The translations under genes were made by a program, and so were the position numbers. This document shows, in pieces, positions 37,413 through 47,029 of a stretch of 64,000 bases of DNA. The notes beneath the pieces are model-generated. The model saw only the letters and a list, made by a program, of their open reading frames with translations, was not told where the DNA came from and ran no database searches. The stretch lies in assembly GCF_004028235.1 (NCBI RefSeq), contig NZ_CP035037.1, forward strand, positions 1,736,001 through 1,800,000, read 5' to 3'. This DNA is from Leucobacter muris. GTDB taxonomy: Bacteria; Actinomycetota; Actinomycetes; Actinomycetales; Microbacteriaceae. Each line of letters opens with the position of its first letter. Within the stretch, counting starts at the first letter, position 1.

Positions 37413-37418
37413 CATAAT
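37413..37418 (+). promoter_or_regulatory. -10 hexamer for ctaE-qcrCAB (leaderless)
   Basis: CATAAT, exactly 6 bp, then GTG 37425. Confidence 0.55.
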
Positions 37419-37424
37419 GGAGGG

Positions 37425-38054
37425 GTGACAACGACCACTATGAATACCAAGTCAGCCGTGCCCTCGGTGAAGCGACCCAATATCGTCGCCGTGGGCACGA
37501 TCGTGTGGCTCGGCAGCGAGGTCATGTTCTTCGCGGGCCTCTTCGCCATCTACTTCACGCTGCGCGCGATGAACCCTGAGCTGTGGGCCGAGCAGACCGC
37601 GCTGCACAACTTCCCGTTCGCGCTGGTCAACACCTTGATCCTGGTCGCCTCCTCCTTCACCGCCCAGGCGGGCGTGTTCGCCGCCGAGCGCATGCAGCCG
37701 CGCGCCACCGGCGCGAGCCCGAAGAAGTGGGGCACGGTCGAGTGGTTCTACCTCACCTTCTTCATGGGCGCCATCTTCGTGTCCGGCCAGGTCTGGGAGT
37801 ACGCCACGTTCGTCTCCGAGGGCATCACGCTCAGCTCGGACCCGTACGGCTCGGCCTTCTACATGACCACGGGCTTCCACGGCATCCACGTCGCCCTCGG
37901 CCTCGTCGCGTTCCTGCTCGTCATCGGACGCATCTACGCCGTCAAGAACTTCACGCACAAGGAGGAGACCACCGCGGTCGTCGTGTCCTACTACTGGCAC
38001 TTCGTCGACATCGTGTGGATCATCCTCTTCATCGTCATCTACGTCCTCAAGTAG
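37425..38054 (+). CDS. ctaE: Cytochrome c oxidase subunit III
   Basis: A 209-residue five-helix COX III of the aa3 oxidase. [20 protein letters not shown] and [20 protein letters not shown] (H-G-x-H) plus [19 protein letters not shown] are hallmark segments. GTG 37425 is preferred because of the -10 hexamer 6 bp before it; ATG 37440 is an alternative with GGAGGGG farther upstream. First gene of ctaE-qcrC-qcrA-qcrB. Confidence 0.96.
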   Translation: MTTTTMNTKSAVPSVKRPNIVAVGTIVWLGSEVMFFAGLFAIYFTLRAMNPELWAEQTALHNFPFALVNTLILVASSFTAQAGVFAAERMQPRATGASPKKWGTVEWFYLTFFMGAIFVSGQVWEYATFVSEGITLSSDPYGSAFYMTTGFHGIHVALGLVAFLLVIGRIYAVKNFTHKEETTAVVVSYYWHFVDIVWIILFIVIYVLK

Positions 38055-38075
38055 GGGTCAGGAGTAATCGAGAAC

Positions 38076-38885
38076 ATGGCTCGCGCCAAGAATAACGTTC
38101 GCAAGTCCGGCCGACGGCACCCGCTTGCCACCGCCGCTCTCGTTGCGGTCGGCCTGCTCGTGACCGGCGCCGCGTACACCGGCTTCAGCCAGACCTCCGC
38201 CACCGCCGAGATCGACCTCGAGTCCCCCGCCACCATCGAGGCCGGCGAGAAGCTGTTCGGCGCCAACTGCGCCACCTGCCACGGCGCCAACGCGCAGGGC
38301 ACCGATGACGGCCCGTCGCTCATCGGCGCCGGTGCGGCCTCCGTCAACTTCCAGGTCGGCACCGGCCGCATGCCGCTCGCCTTCCAGGGCCCGCAGGGCA
38401 TGGTCAAGCCGCAGCAGTTCACCGAGGAGCAGACCCTGCAGATGGCGGCCTACGTGGCCTCCCTCGCCCCCGGGCCCGCGCTCCCCGAGAGCCGCTACAT
38501 CCAGGCCGACAGCGACGACGAGGGCATCGCCCGCGGCGGTCAGCTGTTCCGCATCAACTGCGCGATGTGCCACAACGTCGCCGCGGCCGGCGGTGCGCTC
38601 ACCCAGGGCAAGTTCGCCCCGAAGCTGACTGGCGTCCCGGCCACCCACATCTACGAGGCCATGGTCACCGGCCCCCAGAACATGCCCGTCTTCAGCGACG
38701 CGAACATCACGCCGCAGGAGAAGGCCGACATCATCTCGTACCTCAAGTACATCGAGAACGAGCCCGCCGTCGGCGGTCTGACCCTCGGGTCGATCGGCCC
38801 CGTGGCCGAGGGCCTCTTCATCTGGGTGATCGGTCTCGGCGCCATCGTCGGCCTCACCGTCTGGGTCACCGCGAAGTCGAACTGA
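38076..38885 (+). CDS. qcrC: Dihaem cytochrome c subunit of the bc1 complex
   Basis: A 269-residue actinobacterial QcrC with two CxxCH haem sites, CATCH (C65) and CAMCH (C162), an N-terminal anchor helix (about 17-40) and a C-terminal helix (about 240-262). The second haem replaces soluble cytochrome c and passes electrons to CtaC in a bc1-aa3 supercomplex. The ribosome-binding site CAGGAG is about 12 bp from the ATG, slightly long. 21 bp after ctaE. Confidence 0.97.
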   Translation: MARAKNNVRKSGRRHPLATAALVAVGLLVTGAAYTGFSQTSATAEIDLESPATIEAGEKLFGANCATCHGANAQGTDDGPSLIGAGAASVNFQVGTGRMPLAFQGPQGMVKPQQFTEEQTLQMAAYVASLAPGPALPESRYIQADSDDEGIARGGQLFRINCAMCHNVAAAGGALTQGKFAPKLTGVPATHIYEAMVTGPQNMPVFSDANITPQEKADIISYLKYIENEPAVGGLTLGSIGPVAEGLFIWVIGLGAIVGLTVWVTAKSN

Positions 38886-38931
38886 TCCGACGGCGCACAC
38901 AGAGTTCATGAGTCAGGAGTCAAGGAGCAAC

Positions 38932-40047
38932 ATGGCAGAGGAAGCGAAGAACAACGGCGGCAGTGACGCCGTTGTCGCAGCCCAGGGCCACAGCTCGGTC
39001 GAAGCTGCGGCAGGCACCGCGGTCGTCGTGGCCGACGCTGTGCAGAATCCGGGCCTTCCCCCGCACCGGAAGCGCGTCACGGATCTCGATCCGAAGCGGG
39101 AGAAGCGCGCCGAGCGCATCGTCTACACGCTCTTCTACATCTCGATCGCGGGCAGCCTCGGCGCCGTCCTCGCCTACATGTTCTTCCCGATCGAAACGGG
39201 CGACATGATGGCGATCCGACTGCACACCATGTTCGTCGGTCTCGGCATGGCGCTCGCGCTGCTCGCCATCGGCGTCGGAGCCGTGCACTGGGGCAAGGCC
39301 CTCATGGCCGACCACGAGTCGATCGATGAGCGCCACCCCGTGCCGAGCGACACGCCCACGCGCGAGGCCTCGGCCGAGGTCTTCAAGCTCGCCGACGAGG
39401 AGTCGGGCTTCTCGCGCCGCTCGCTGGTGCGCAACAGCCTCATCGGCGCGCTCATCGCGTTCCCCCTCCCCGGCATCACGCTCCTCCGCAGCCTCGCTCC
39501 GCAGGACCGCGACCCCGTGCAGCTGCTCAAGCACACCATGTGGGACAAGGGCGTGCGCCTGGCTCGCGACCCCTCCGGCGTTCCGATCAAGGCCAGCGAG
39601 GTCACCATCGGCTCCGCGTTCCACGTGATCCCCGAGACGCTGAACCACGACGACTTCCACAACCTCAGCCTCGACGAGCGCGGCGGCAGCGAGACGCTGC
39701 TCGACGCCAAGGCGAAGGCCATCGTGCTGCTGATGCGTCTCGACCAGGCCGAGCTCAAGGAGCTTCCCGAGCGCGAGAACTGGTCGTACGACGGAATCGT
39801 CGCCTACTCGAAGGTCTGCACGCACGTGGGCTGCCCCGTGGCGCTCTACGAGCAGCACACCCACCACCTGCTCTGCCCCTGCCACCAGTCGCAGTTCGAC
39901 GTCTCGGAGCACGCGAAGGTCGTCTTCGGTCCGGCCAAGCGCCCGCTGCCCCAGCTGCCCATCACCGTCGACGACGAGGGCTACCTCATCGCGCAGAGCG
40001 ATTTCCATGAACCTGTCGGCCCGAGCTTCTGGGAGCGCCTCAAGTGA
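38932..40047 (+). CDS. qcrA: Rieske Fe-S subunit of the bc1 complex
   Basis: A 371-residue QcrA with three helices in the N-terminal half and a C-terminal Rieske domain. Ligands CTHVGCP (C296) and CPCHQSQFD (C315) are complete with the disulfide cysteines. An upstream ATG at 38908 would add 8 residues, but only ATG 38932 has AAGGAG just upstream. The first 35 residues are low-complexity. The stop overlaps the qcrB GTG (GTGA). Confidence 0.96.
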   Translation: MAEEAKNNGGSDAVVAAQGHSSVEAAAGTAVVVADAVQNPGLPPHRKRVTDLDPKREKRAERIVYTLFYISIAGSLGAVLAYMFFPIETGDMMAIRLHTMFVGLGMALALLAIGVGAVHWGKALMADHESIDERHPVPSDTPTREASAEVFKLADEESGFSRRSLVRNSLIGALIAFPLPGITLLRSLAPQDRDPVQLLKHTMWDKGVRLARDPSGVPIKASEVTIGSAFHVIPETLNHDDFHNLSLDERGGSETLLDAKAKAIVLLMRLDQAELKELPERENWSYDGIVAYSKVCTHVGCPVALYEQHTHHLLCPCHQSQFDVSEHAKVVFGPAKRPLPQLPITVDDEGYLIAQSDFHEPVGPSFWERLK

Positions 40048-41657
40048 GCAGCACCGTAACTGAATCCCCCGCGCAGAGCGGTTCGAGCCGCTTCACCGCC
40101 GCCGCAGCGAACTACATCGACGAGCGCACCAAGATCGGCGTCGCCGTCAAGGAGTTCGGCCGCAAGGTCTTCCCCGACCACTGGTCGTTCCTGCTCGGCG
40201 AGGTCGCCCTCTACAGCTTCATCGTGATCCTGCTGTCGGGCACCTTCCTCACGCTGTTCTTCCAGGCCTCCATGGCCGAGGTGCACTACACCGGCCCCTA
40301 CGTGCCTATGAAGGGCCTCGAGATGTCGGTCGCCATGGCATCGACGCTCGACATCTCCTTCTCCGTGCGCGGCGGCCTGCTCATGCGTCACGTGCACCAC
40401 TGGGCCGCGCTGCTGTTCGTCGCCTCGATCGGCCTGCACATGCTCCGCATCTTCTTCACGGGTGCGTTCCGCAAGCCGCGCGAGCTCAACTGGCTCATCG
40501 GCTTCGTGCTCTTCGTGCTCGCGATGGCCGAGGGCTTCACCGGCTACTCGCTCCCCGATGACGTGCTCTCCGGCAACGGTCTCCGCATCATCGACGGCAT
40601 CATCAAGGCGATCCCCGTGATCGGCACCTACCTCTCGTACTTCTTCTTCGGAGGCGAATTCCCCGGTACCGACATCATCGGCCGCCTGTACATGCTGCAC
40701 ATCATGGTGCTGCCGGCGCTCGTGATCCTCTTCGTGGCCCTGCACCTCGCCTTCGTGGTCATCCACAAGCACACCCAGTACCCCGGCCCGGGCAAGACCC
40801 AGCAGAACGTGGTCGGCTACCCCGTGCTTCCCGTGTACGCGGCGAAGGCCGGCGGCTTCTTCTTCATCGTGTTCGGCATGATCGTGCTGATCGCCTCGTT
40901 CGTGGGCATCAACCCGATCTGGAACTACGGCGCCTACGACCCGTCGCCGGTGTCGGCCGGTACCCAGCCCGACTGGTACATCGGCTTCGCCGACGGCATG
41001 CTGCGCCTCGTGCCGCCCGGGCTCGAAACCGAGTGGTTCGGCTTCACCTGGTCCTGGAACATGCTGCTGCCTCTCATCGTCATCGGCATCTTCCTGGTGC
41101 TCGTGGCCATCTACCCCTTCGTCGAGGCGTGGGTGACCGGCGACAAGCGCGAGCACCACATCCTCGATCGCCCCCGCAACGCCCCCACCCGCACCGCGAT
41201 CGGCGCCGCCGGCGTCGTGTTCTACGCGGTCATGTGGGCCGGCGCGAGCTCGGACCTCATGGCGACGCACTTCCAGCTCTCGATGGAGGGTGTGATCCAC
41301 GCGCTCCAGGCCCTGCTGATCTTCGGCCCGATCTTCACCTACTTCGTGACCAAGCGCATCTGCCTCGGTCTGCAGAAGAAGGACCGCGCGATCGCCCTGC
41401 ACGGCTACGAGTCGGGCCGCATCGTGCGCCTGCCCGGTGGCGAGTACATCGAGGTGCACAAGCCGCTCGACGAGTACGAGCGCTGGGAGCTGGTCAGCTA
41501 CCACGACTACGCACCGCTCATGCTGCGTCCCAACGACGACGGCCGAATCCCGTTCTCGAAGCGCCTGCGCGCAGGATTCAGCCGCTGGTTCTTCGAAGAC
41601 CGCATCGTCCCGCCTTCCCAGGGCGAGATCGAGAAGGGCCACCACGAGGGTCACTGA
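40044..41657 (+). CDS. qcrB: Cytochrome b subunit of the bc1 complex
   Basis: A 537-residue QcrB: cytochrome b with eight core helices and the actinobacterial C-terminal extension. Haem-ligand histidines lie in MRHVHHWAALLFVASIGLHM and in LFVALHLAFVVIHKH; the quinol site motif appears as PDWYIGFADGMLR. This is the family targeted by Q203-type inhibitors in mycobacteria. GTG start overlaps qcrA. A strong terminator follows. Confidence 0.97.
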   Translation: MSSTVTESPAQSGSSRFTAAAANYIDERTKIGVAVKEFGRKVFPDHWSFLLGEVALYSFIVILLSGTFLTLFFQASMAEVHYTGPYVPMKGLEMSVAMASTLDISFSVRGGLLMRHVHHWAALLFVASIGLHMLRIFFTGAFRKPRELNWLIGFVLFVLAMAEGFTGYSLPDDVLSGNGLRIIDGIIKAIPVIGTYLSYFFFGGEFPGTDIIGRLYMLHIMVLPALVILFVALHLAFVVIHKHTQYPGPGKTQQNVVGYPVLPVYAAKAGGFFFIVFGMIVLIASFVGINPIWNYGAYDPSPVSAGTQPDWYIGFADGMLRLVPPGLETEWFGFTWSWNMLLPLIVIGIFLVLVAIYPFVEAWVTGDKREHHILDRPRNAPTRTAIGAAGVVFYAVMWAGASSDLMATHFQLSMEGVIHALQALLIFGPIFTYFVTKRICLGLQKKDRAIALHGYESGRIVRLPGGEYIEVHKPLDEYERWELVSYHDYAPLMLRPNDDGRIPFSKRLRAGFSRWFFEDRIVPPSQGEIEKGHHEGH

Positions 41658-41668
41658 TCCTCTCCCGG

Positions 41669-41715
41669 CGCGTGAGGCCCCGCAGGTTTATTCCTGCGGG
41701 GCCTCACGCGTTTCC
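41669..41715 (+). terminator. Terminator of ctaE-qcrCAB
   Basis: Perfect 18-bp stem (arms 41669-41686 and 41693-41710, CGCGTGAGGCCCCGCAGG) with loop TTTATT and tail TTTCC. Confidence 0.9.
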
Positions 41716-41759
41716 GCACCGCGGCGCGCTCATTCCCCTGCGCCGCTACGACGCGCTGC

Positions 41760-41765
41760 TAGCCT
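41760..41765 (+). promoter_or_regulatory. -10 hexamer for the methyltransferase (leaderless)
   Basis: TAGCCT, exactly 6 bp, then GTG 41772. Confidence 0.55.
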
Positions 41766-41771
41766 CGGGGC

Positions 41772-42386
41772 GTGAGCAACCCGCACGCCTTCGAGAACCC
41801 CGTCAGCGCCGCCTACGGCGCGCGAGCGGCCGAGTACACGCGGCTGCTCGGATCGGTCGACGACATGCATCCCCTCGATCGCTCGCGCATCACCGAATGG
41901 GCGATGAGCGTGGAGGGGCGGCTGCTGGATCTCGGGTGCGGCCCAGGGCACTGGACCGCACACCTCGCGCACCACGGCGTCGACGCGCACGGCATTGATC
42001 TGACCCCCGAGTTCGTGCGCGTCGCACAGCAGCGCTTCCCGGAACTCGCGTTCGCAGTGGGCGACGCTCGCTCGCTCGAGGCCGGTGACGGATCACTCGG
42101 CGGCGTGCTGTCCTGGTACTCGCTGATCCACGCCGAGCCTCGGGATCTCGACGCACAGCTTCGCGAGATCGCTCGGGTGCTCTCCCCCGGCGGCCGGCTG
42201 CTCGTCGGTTTCTTCGACGGCCCCGCGGATGAGCCGTTCGAGCACGCAGTGACGACGGCGTTCACCCACTCTCCGCAGCAGTTCCGCGAGATGCTCGGGG
42301 CTGTGGGATTCGACGTGATCGACGTCGAACGCCGGCAGAACCCTCCGGCCCGCCCTCACGCGTCGATCTCCGCGATCAGGGTCTAG
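41772..42386 (+). CDS. Class I SAM-dependent methyltransferase
   Basis: A 204-residue methyltransferase. Motif I LLDLGCGPGHWTAHLA, acidic end of strand 2 HGIDLTPEFV, LAFAVGDARSLEA and post-motif LSPGGRLLVGFFDG are intact (Methyltransf_11/25 type). Substrate unknown. It lies alone between the qcrB terminator and the convergent TetR-GNAT genes, a slot filled by unrelated genes in other actinobacteria. Confidence 0.87.
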   Translation: MSNPHAFENPVSAAYGARAAEYTRLLGSVDDMHPLDRSRITEWAMSVEGRLLDLGCGPGHWTAHLAHHGVDAHGIDLTPEFVRVAQQRFPELAFAVGDARSLEAGDGSLGGVLSWYSLIHAEPRDLDAQLREIARVLSPGGRLLVGFFDGPADEPFEHAVTTAFTHSPQQFREMLGAVGFDVIDVERRQNPPARPHASISAIRV

Positions 42387-42511
42387 GCGGCAAAAGGTCG
42401 CACCTCTGCAGAACTCGGAGCGGAGCGACGCGCGTAGGCGACGCAAGCAAGTGACGCGGGCCTGACCGGCGCCGGTCTGCGGAGCTCAGGGGTGTGGCTC
42501 AGGGCCGGAGC

Positions 42512-42937
42512 TCAGGGCCGGGGATCGGGCTGCGCGTCGAGAAGAGCCCGGGCCCCCGCGGCGAGCAGGGCGTCGAAAAGCGGCTCCCCCAGCAACGCGC
42601 GGAGCTCGAGCAGCGGCCTTCGCATCGGCTTCTGCAGCCCGGGCGCCGCCGAGGAGGCCACCGACTGGTAGAGGAAGCGCAGGAGGCTCTCTGACGGCGC
42701 TTCGGAGGGGCGCACGCTCAGCTGCTCGCCGAGCCGCTCGAAACACGCCAGGAAGAGCTGCTGCTTCGTCTCGAAGTTGGCGTAGACGTGTGGCTGCGGC
42801 ACGTCCGCGCGGGCGGCGATGGAACTTGTGGAGGCGCCGTGATAGCCGAAGAGGCCGAACTCCACGAGTCCGGCCTCCAGCAGGCGCTCCCGGTTCTCAC
42901 CGGGACGTCGCCGAGTGCGACGATGCGTGGTGCTCAC
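42512..42937 (-). CDS. TetR-family regulator (short)
   Basis: A 141-residue TetR-like protein. The DNA-binding domain is clear (RLLEAGLVEFGLFGYHGAST, SIAARADVPQPHVYANFETK), but the ligand-binding part is only about 75 residues, well below the usual 130. GTG start overlaps the GNAT stop (GTGA), so it is co-transcribed with GNAT and perhaps with the ctaCDF genes. No frameshift is evident after it; the 125 bp downstream (42387-42511) hold no clear feature. Confidence 0.8.
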   Translation of the reverse strand: MSTTHRRTRRRPGENRERLLEAGLVEFGLFGYHGASTSSIAARADVPQPHVYANFETKQQLFLACFERLGEQLSVRPSEAPSESLLRFLYQSVASSAAPGLQKPMRRPLLELRALLGEPLFDALLAAGARALLDAQPDPRP

Positions 42938-43377
42938 CCCAGGTCGAGAACCTTGCGGTAGTGCTCACCGACGGGCTCGAAGCCCCGGTGGTTGTAGAAC
43001 GAGCCGATGCGAGCGGTGGACGCCGAGAGCTGGCGCACCCCGCGGCCCATGCAGTAGTGCTCGTTGGCCTGCATCAGCCGATCCCCCACGCCGTGGCCCC
43101 GCGAGGCCTCGTCGACGACGATCTCCTGCAGGTGGGCGGTGAGGCCGGGCGCATGCAGCAGGCGCGAGACCGTCATCAGCGAGTAGCCGACCAGTCGATC
43201 GTCGAGCTCCGCGACGAAGAGCACGTTAGTCTCCTGGTCGCGGTGCCGCAGCACGTTGTCGAACGCGATGAGGAACTCGTCGCGGCCGATGGGCTCGCGC
43301 CCCGTGGTGAACTGACGGGCGAGAGCGAGGACGTCCGCGCCGTCCTCGCTGCGCCCGCGGCGGATGATGATGCTCAA
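42934..43377 (-). CDS. GNAT-family N-acetyltransferase
   Basis: A 147-residue GNAT. The acetyl-CoA motif is in EIVVDEASRGHGVGDRLM (R-x2-G-x-G/A), and STARIGSFYNHRGFEPVG is the C-terminal hallmark. TTG start (43375-43377) with AGAGG upstream, 10 bp after ctaF. Substrate unknown. Position suggests transcription from the cytochrome oxidase operon. Confidence 0.85.
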   Translation of the reverse strand: MSIIIRRGRSEDGADVLALARQFTTGREPIGRDEFLIAFDNVLRHRDQETNVLFVAELDDRLVGYSLMTVSRLLHAPGLTAHLQEIVVDEASRGHGVGDRLMQANEHYCMGRGVRQLSASTARIGSFYNHRGFEPVGEHYRKVLDLG

Positions 43378-43387
43378 GCGAAGGCCT

Positions 43388-43810
43388 CTATCGTGCGAAG
43401 TTGCCGCGGTAGTACTCGTACACCCAGCCGACGATGCCGACGATGACGAGCGGCAGGGTCAGGAACGAGAGCCAGAAGTTGAAGCCCACGCACAGGCCCA
43501 GCACCACCATCGAGGCGCCGAAGGCGAGGAACAGCGGCCACCAGCTCCAGGGGCTGAACTCGCCGAGCTCGGGATCCCCGTCGTCGATGTCGGCGTCGAG
43601 GCGGTCCTCATGCAGCACGCCGCCCTGCTTCTTCTTCACGAGCCCCAGGTAGAAGGCGATGAAGCCGGTGAGACCGCCCGAGAGCAGGATCGCCGTGGAG
43701 CCGGCCCACTCGGGGTAGCCGTGCACGGACATGTTCCAGATCGTGTAGACGGAGGCCAGCAGCACGAAGTATGCCGTGAGGATCCAGAAGATGACGATGT
43801 TGGATTTCAT
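43388..43810 (-). CDS. ctaF: Cytochrome c oxidase subunit IV (CtaF)
   Basis: A 140-residue four-helix subunit specific to actinobacterial aa3 oxidase: two N-terminal helices (IFWILTAYFVLLASVYTIW, STAILLSGGLTGFIAFYLGL), a charged loop EDRLDADIDDGDPELGEFSP, then two more. It packs against subunits I and III. 21 bp after ctaD. Confidence 0.93.
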   Translation of the reverse strand: MKSNIVIFWILTAYFVLLASVYTIWNMSVHGYPEWAGSTAILLSGGLTGFIAFYLGLVKKKQGGVLHEDRLDADIDDGDPELGEFSPWSWWPLFLAFGASMVVLGLCVGFNFWLSFLTLPLVIVGIVGWVYEYYRGNFAR

Positions 43811-43831
43811 TGCTTCAGTATCTCCTCGAGA

Positions 43832-45469
43832 TCACTTCTTCTCGGCGAGCGCGGGCTCGCGAACCGGCTGCTCCACGCCGCTGATCTCGGGGTGATTGAG
43901 ATCGAACGCCGGCGACTCCGTGCGGATGCGCGGGATCGAGGTGAAGTTGTGGCGGGGCGGCGGGCAGGAGGTCGCCCACTCGAGCGAGCGGCCGTAGCCC
44001 CACGGATCGTTGACGGTGACCTTCGGGGCGCGACGCGCCGTGATGTACACGTTCAGCAGGAACGGGATCATCGAGACGCCGAGCACCATCGCACCCACGG
44101 TCGACAGCTGGTTGCCCCAGGTGATGCCGTCGGCGGGAAGGTAGGTCGCGTAGCGACGAGGCATGGCCATGACGCCGAGCCAGTGCTGCACGAGGAAGGT
44201 CATGTGGAAGCCGATGAACAGCACCCAGAAGTGGATCTTGCCGAGGCGCTCGTCGAGCATGCGCCCGGTCCACTTCGGCCACCAGAAGTAGAAGCCGGCG
44301 AACATCGCGAACACGACCGTGCCGAAGATCACGTAGTGGAAGTGCGCGACCACGAAGTAGGTGTCCGAGAGGTGGAAATCGAGCGCCGGCGACGCCAGGA
44401 TGACGCCGGTCAGGCCGCCGAAGACGAACGACACCAGGAAGCCGAGCGACCAGAGCATGGGCGTCTCGAAGGTGATCGACCCCCGCCACAGCGTGCCGAG
44501 CCAGTTGAAGATCTTCACACCGGTGGGCACCGCGATCATCATCGTCATGAGCGCGAAGAACGGCAGCAGCACCGAGCCGGTGACGTACATGTGGTGCGCC
44601 CACACCGTCATCGACAGCGCGGCGATGGAGATCGTCGCGTAGATCAGCGTCTTGTAGCCGAAGATCGGCTTGCGGCTGAACACCGGGAAGACCTCGGAGA
44701 CGATGCCGAAGAATGGCAGCGCGATGACGTACACCTCGGGATGGCCGAAGAACCAGAAGAGGTGCTGCCACAGAATGGCTCCGCCCTCGCCGTTGTAGAT
44801 GTGCGCTCCGAAGATGCGGTCGGCGGCGAGGCCGAACATCGCCGCGGCGAGCACCGGGAAGACGAGCAGCACGAGGATCGAGGTGATGAGCGTGTTCCAG
44901 GTGAACACCGACATGCGCCACATGGTCATGCCCGGTGCGCGCATCGTGATGATCGTGGTGATGAAGTTCACGCCGCCCATGATCGTGCCGAAACCGCTCA
45001 CGCCGAGGCCGAGCACCCAGAGGTTGCCGCCGACGCCGGGCGAGTAGGTCATCTCGGAGAGCGGCGCGTATGCGAACCAGCCGAACGAGGCCGCGCCCTG
45101 CGGGGTGAGGAAGCCACCGACGGCGATCAGCGAGCCGAAGGTGTAGAGCCAGAAGGCGAAGGCGTTGAGTCGCGGGAAGGCGACATCGGGAGCGCCGATC
45201 TGCAGCGGCATCATGACGTTCGCGAAGCCCGCGAAGAGCGGGGTGGCGAACATCAGCAGCATGATGGTGCCGTGCATGGTGAACAGCTGGTTGTACTGCT
45301 CTTTCGTGGCGATGATTTCGAGACCCGGCGCGAACAGCTGCGCGCGGATCAGGAGCGCCATCAGGCCGCCGATCAGGAACCACACGAAGGAGCTGATCAG
45401 ATACATGTATCCGATCACCTTGTGGTCCGTGGACGTCAGCCACGAGACAATGACGTTGCCCTTCTTCAT
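43832..45469 (-). CDS. ctaD: Cytochrome c oxidase subunit I
   Basis: A 545-residue 12-helix subunit carrying haem a and the haem a3-CuB site. Ligands visible: [12 protein letters not shown] (haem a His), [13 protein letters not shown] (CuB His, the K-D pathway Glu region and Tyr), [10 protein letters not shown] (two CuB His) and [10 protein letters not shown] (a3 and a His). ATG 45469 has GAGGGAAAC upstream. It is between ctaC (16 bp) and ctaF. Haem A comes from CtaA/CtaB. Confidence 0.98.
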   Translation of the reverse strand: MKKGNVIVSWLTSTDHKVIGYMYLISSFVWFLIGGLMALLIRAQLFAPGLEIIATKEQYNQLFTMHGTIMLLMFATPLFAGFANVMMPLQIGAPDVAFPRLNAFAFWLYTFGSLIAVGGFLTPQGAASFGWFAYAPLSEMTYSPGVGGNLWVLGLGVSGFGTIMGGVNFITTIITMRAPGMTMWRMSVFTWNTLITSILVLLVFPVLAAAMFGLAADRIFGAHIYNGEGGAILWQHLFWFFGHPEVYVIALPFFGIVSEVFPVFSRKPIFGYKTLIYATISIAALSMTVWAHHMYVTGSVLLPFFALMTMMIAVPTGVKIFNWLGTLWRGSITFETPMLWSLGFLVSFVFGGLTGVILASPALDFHLSDTYFVVAHFHYVIFGTVVFAMFAGFYFWWPKWTGRMLDERLGKIHFWVLFIGFHMTFLVQHWLGVMAMPRRYATYLPADGITWGNQLSTVGAMVLGVSMIPFLLNVYITARRAPKVTVNDPWGYGRSLEWATSCPPPRHNFTSIPRIRTESPAFDLNHPEISGVEQPVREPALAEKK

Positions 45470-45485
45470 GTTTCTGTTTCCCTCG

Positions 45486-46358
45486 TTAGTCGTTCTGCGA
45501 CTTCGCGCTGTCGTTGTCGATCGCGAGGCGCTCCTGGTTCGGGTTGAACTCGACGGTCACCTGGCCCGTGTTGCCGGCGTCGCGCAGCGAGTCGATGTAC
45601 GCGTCGTACTCGTCTTGCTCGACGACCCGCACCTCGAAGAGCATCATCGAGTGGTACTCGCCGCAGAGCTCGGCGCACTTGCCCATGAAGGTGCCGGTCT
45701 TGGTCGGCGTGAAGCTCATGTAGTTGGTCTGACCGGGGATCATGTCCTTCTTGTAGAGGAACTCGACCACCCAGAAGGAGTGGATGACGTCGCGGGTCTC
45801 GAGGCGGATCTCGGTGGTCTTGTCGACCGGGAGGTAGAGCACCGGCATGGTGTCTTCCTCGGCGTTGCCCTCGGCGTCGGTCTGCACCTGCACGCCCTGG
45901 AAGTAGACGTCGTCATCAACGTAGTTGAAGTCCCAGGCCCAGCGCTTGCCGATGACCTCGACGGTGTTGTCGGGGTTGTCGATGCGGGCCTCGATCTTGC
46001 TCTGCTCCTGAGCGGTGAAGGCGAAGAAGCCGAGCACCAGGATGACCGGGACGACCGTGAAGAAGGTCTCGATCGGCATGTTGTAGCGGAGCTGCACCGG
46101 CAGGCCGGTCTGACCCTTGCGGCGGCGGTAGGCGATGGTGGCCCAGATGATGAGGCCCCACGTGATGACGCCGACCGCGAGCAGCACGATCCAGGAGGTG
46201 ACCCACAGGCCCGTGATGCCGTCCGTGTGGCTGGTGGCTCCCTCGGAACCCTCGGGCAGGAAGCCCCGCTGCTGCTCGGGGGTGCAGCCGGCGAGGAGCA
46301 GCGCTGCCGAGAGCGCCACCGGGGCCGCGACCCATTTCATTCGACGATTGGAACGCAC
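45486..46358 (-). CDS. ctaC: Cytochrome c oxidase subunit II
   Basis: A 290-residue lipoprotein. A signal with lipobox LLLAGC (near residue 24) is followed by two helices (about 50-115) and the cupredoxin domain with the CuA motif [12 protein letters not shown] and an upstream His in DVIHSFWV. Start GTG 46358 has AAGG 7 bp upstream; ATG 46340, six codons later, is an alternative. First gene of ctaC-ctaD-ctaF; in this order the cluster faces ctaE-qcrCAB. Confidence 0.96.
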   Translation of the reverse strand: MRSNRRMKWVAAPVALSAALLLAGCTPEQQRGFLPEGSEGATSHTDGITGLWVTSWIVLLAVGVITWGLIIWATIAYRRRKGQTGLPVQLRYNMPIETFFTVVPVILVLGFFAFTAQEQSKIEARIDNPDNTVEVIGKRWAWDFNYVDDDVYFQGVQVQTDAEGNAEEDTMPVLYLPVDKTTEIRLETRDVIHSFWVVEFLYKKDMIPGQTNYMSFTPTKTGTFMGKCAELCGEYHSMMLFEVRVVEQDEYDAYIDSLRDAGNTGQVTVEFNPNQERLAIDNDSAKSQND

Positions 46359-46422
46359 CGCATACCTTTCGAACTGTTTTCTCGCCGGCTCGGATGGCAG
46401 GCGAAGCTGATGACTCCCTGTT

Positions 46423-46428
46423 AGCTTA
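46423..46428 (-). promoter_or_regulatory. -10 hexamer for ctaC-ctaD-ctaF
   Basis: Minus-strand TAAGCT giving a leader of about 58 nt. A 15-bp dyad CGACACCGGGTGTCG (46454-46468) lies 26 bp upstream, in the -35/-60 zone, and may be an operator or the erpA terminator. Confidence 0.45.
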
Positions 46429-46492
46429 GCGCGAACCTGAGCATTCCCCGAACCGACACCGGGTGTCGCGAACTCTCGATGCCCGGCCCGGT

Positions 46493-46864
46493 TCAGCTGA
46501 AACTGTCGCCGCAGGCGCAGCTGCCCTGGGCGTTGGGATTGTCGATGGTGAAGCCCTGCTTCTGAATGGTGTCCTCGAAGTCGATCGTGGCGCCGCTGAG
46601 GTACGGAATGCTCATGGCGTCGACCACGACCTCGACCCCGTCGAAGTCGACGACGGCGTCGTTCTCGAGCTCTCGCTCGTCGAAGAACAGCTGGTAGATG
46701 AGGCCCGAGCACCCGCCGGGCTGCACGGCGATGCGCAGTCGCAGATCGTCGCGCCCCTCTTGCGCCAGCAGACTGCGCACCTTCTCCTGCGCGGCCCCGC
46801 TGAGCGCGACTCCGTGGGCGTGCTCGGCAGCCGCGGTCTCTGCAGCGATCGTCTCAGTGCTCAT
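46493..46864 (-). CDS. erpA: A-type Fe-S carrier (ErpA/HesB family)
   Basis: A 123-residue A-type carrier with the three conserved cysteines: PGGCSGLIYQL and GSCACGDSFS. It passes Fe-S clusters to target enzymes. GAGGAG is 7 bp before the ATG. It lies upstream of ctaC in the same direction, as known in mycobacteria, but has its own promoter. Confidence 0.94.
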   Translation of the reverse strand: MSTETIAAETAAAEHAHGVALSGAAQEKVRSLLAQEGRDDLRLRIAVQPGGCSGLIYQLFFDERELENDAVVDFDGVEVVVDAMSIPYLSGATIDFEDTIQKQGFTIDNPNAQGSCACGDSFS

Positions 46865-46904
46865 GCGTAAACTCCTCGCTCGCGTGTTGAACCCGTCTTC
46901 CCCG

Positions 46905-46910
46905 ATTCTA
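46905..46910 (-). promoter_or_regulatory. -10 hexamer for erpA
   Basis: Minus-strand TAGAAT; leader of about 34 nt. Confidence 0.55.
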
Positions 46911-46946
46911 CGCCGCTCCGCCGGGGAAGTCGCCAGCAGCGCACGG

Positions 46947-46952
46947 TAGTCT
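46947..46952 (+). promoter_or_regulatory. -10 hexamer for the DUF3043 gene
   Basis: TAGTCT; leader of about 70 nt, back to back with the erpA promoter. Confidence 0.5.
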
Positions 46953-47029
46953 TGGGGCAGCAGTCGACGCGGTTCGTCGACATCCGCTGTACGCAACGCG
47001 CGCAGAGCGCATCGATCGAGAGGACAGGC

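Noticed and set aside
43364..45547. 727-codon plus-strand frame opposite ctaD/ctaF
   Set aside because: Same effect; Asp/His/Arg/Glu-rich nonsense opposite a highly conserved oxidase gene.
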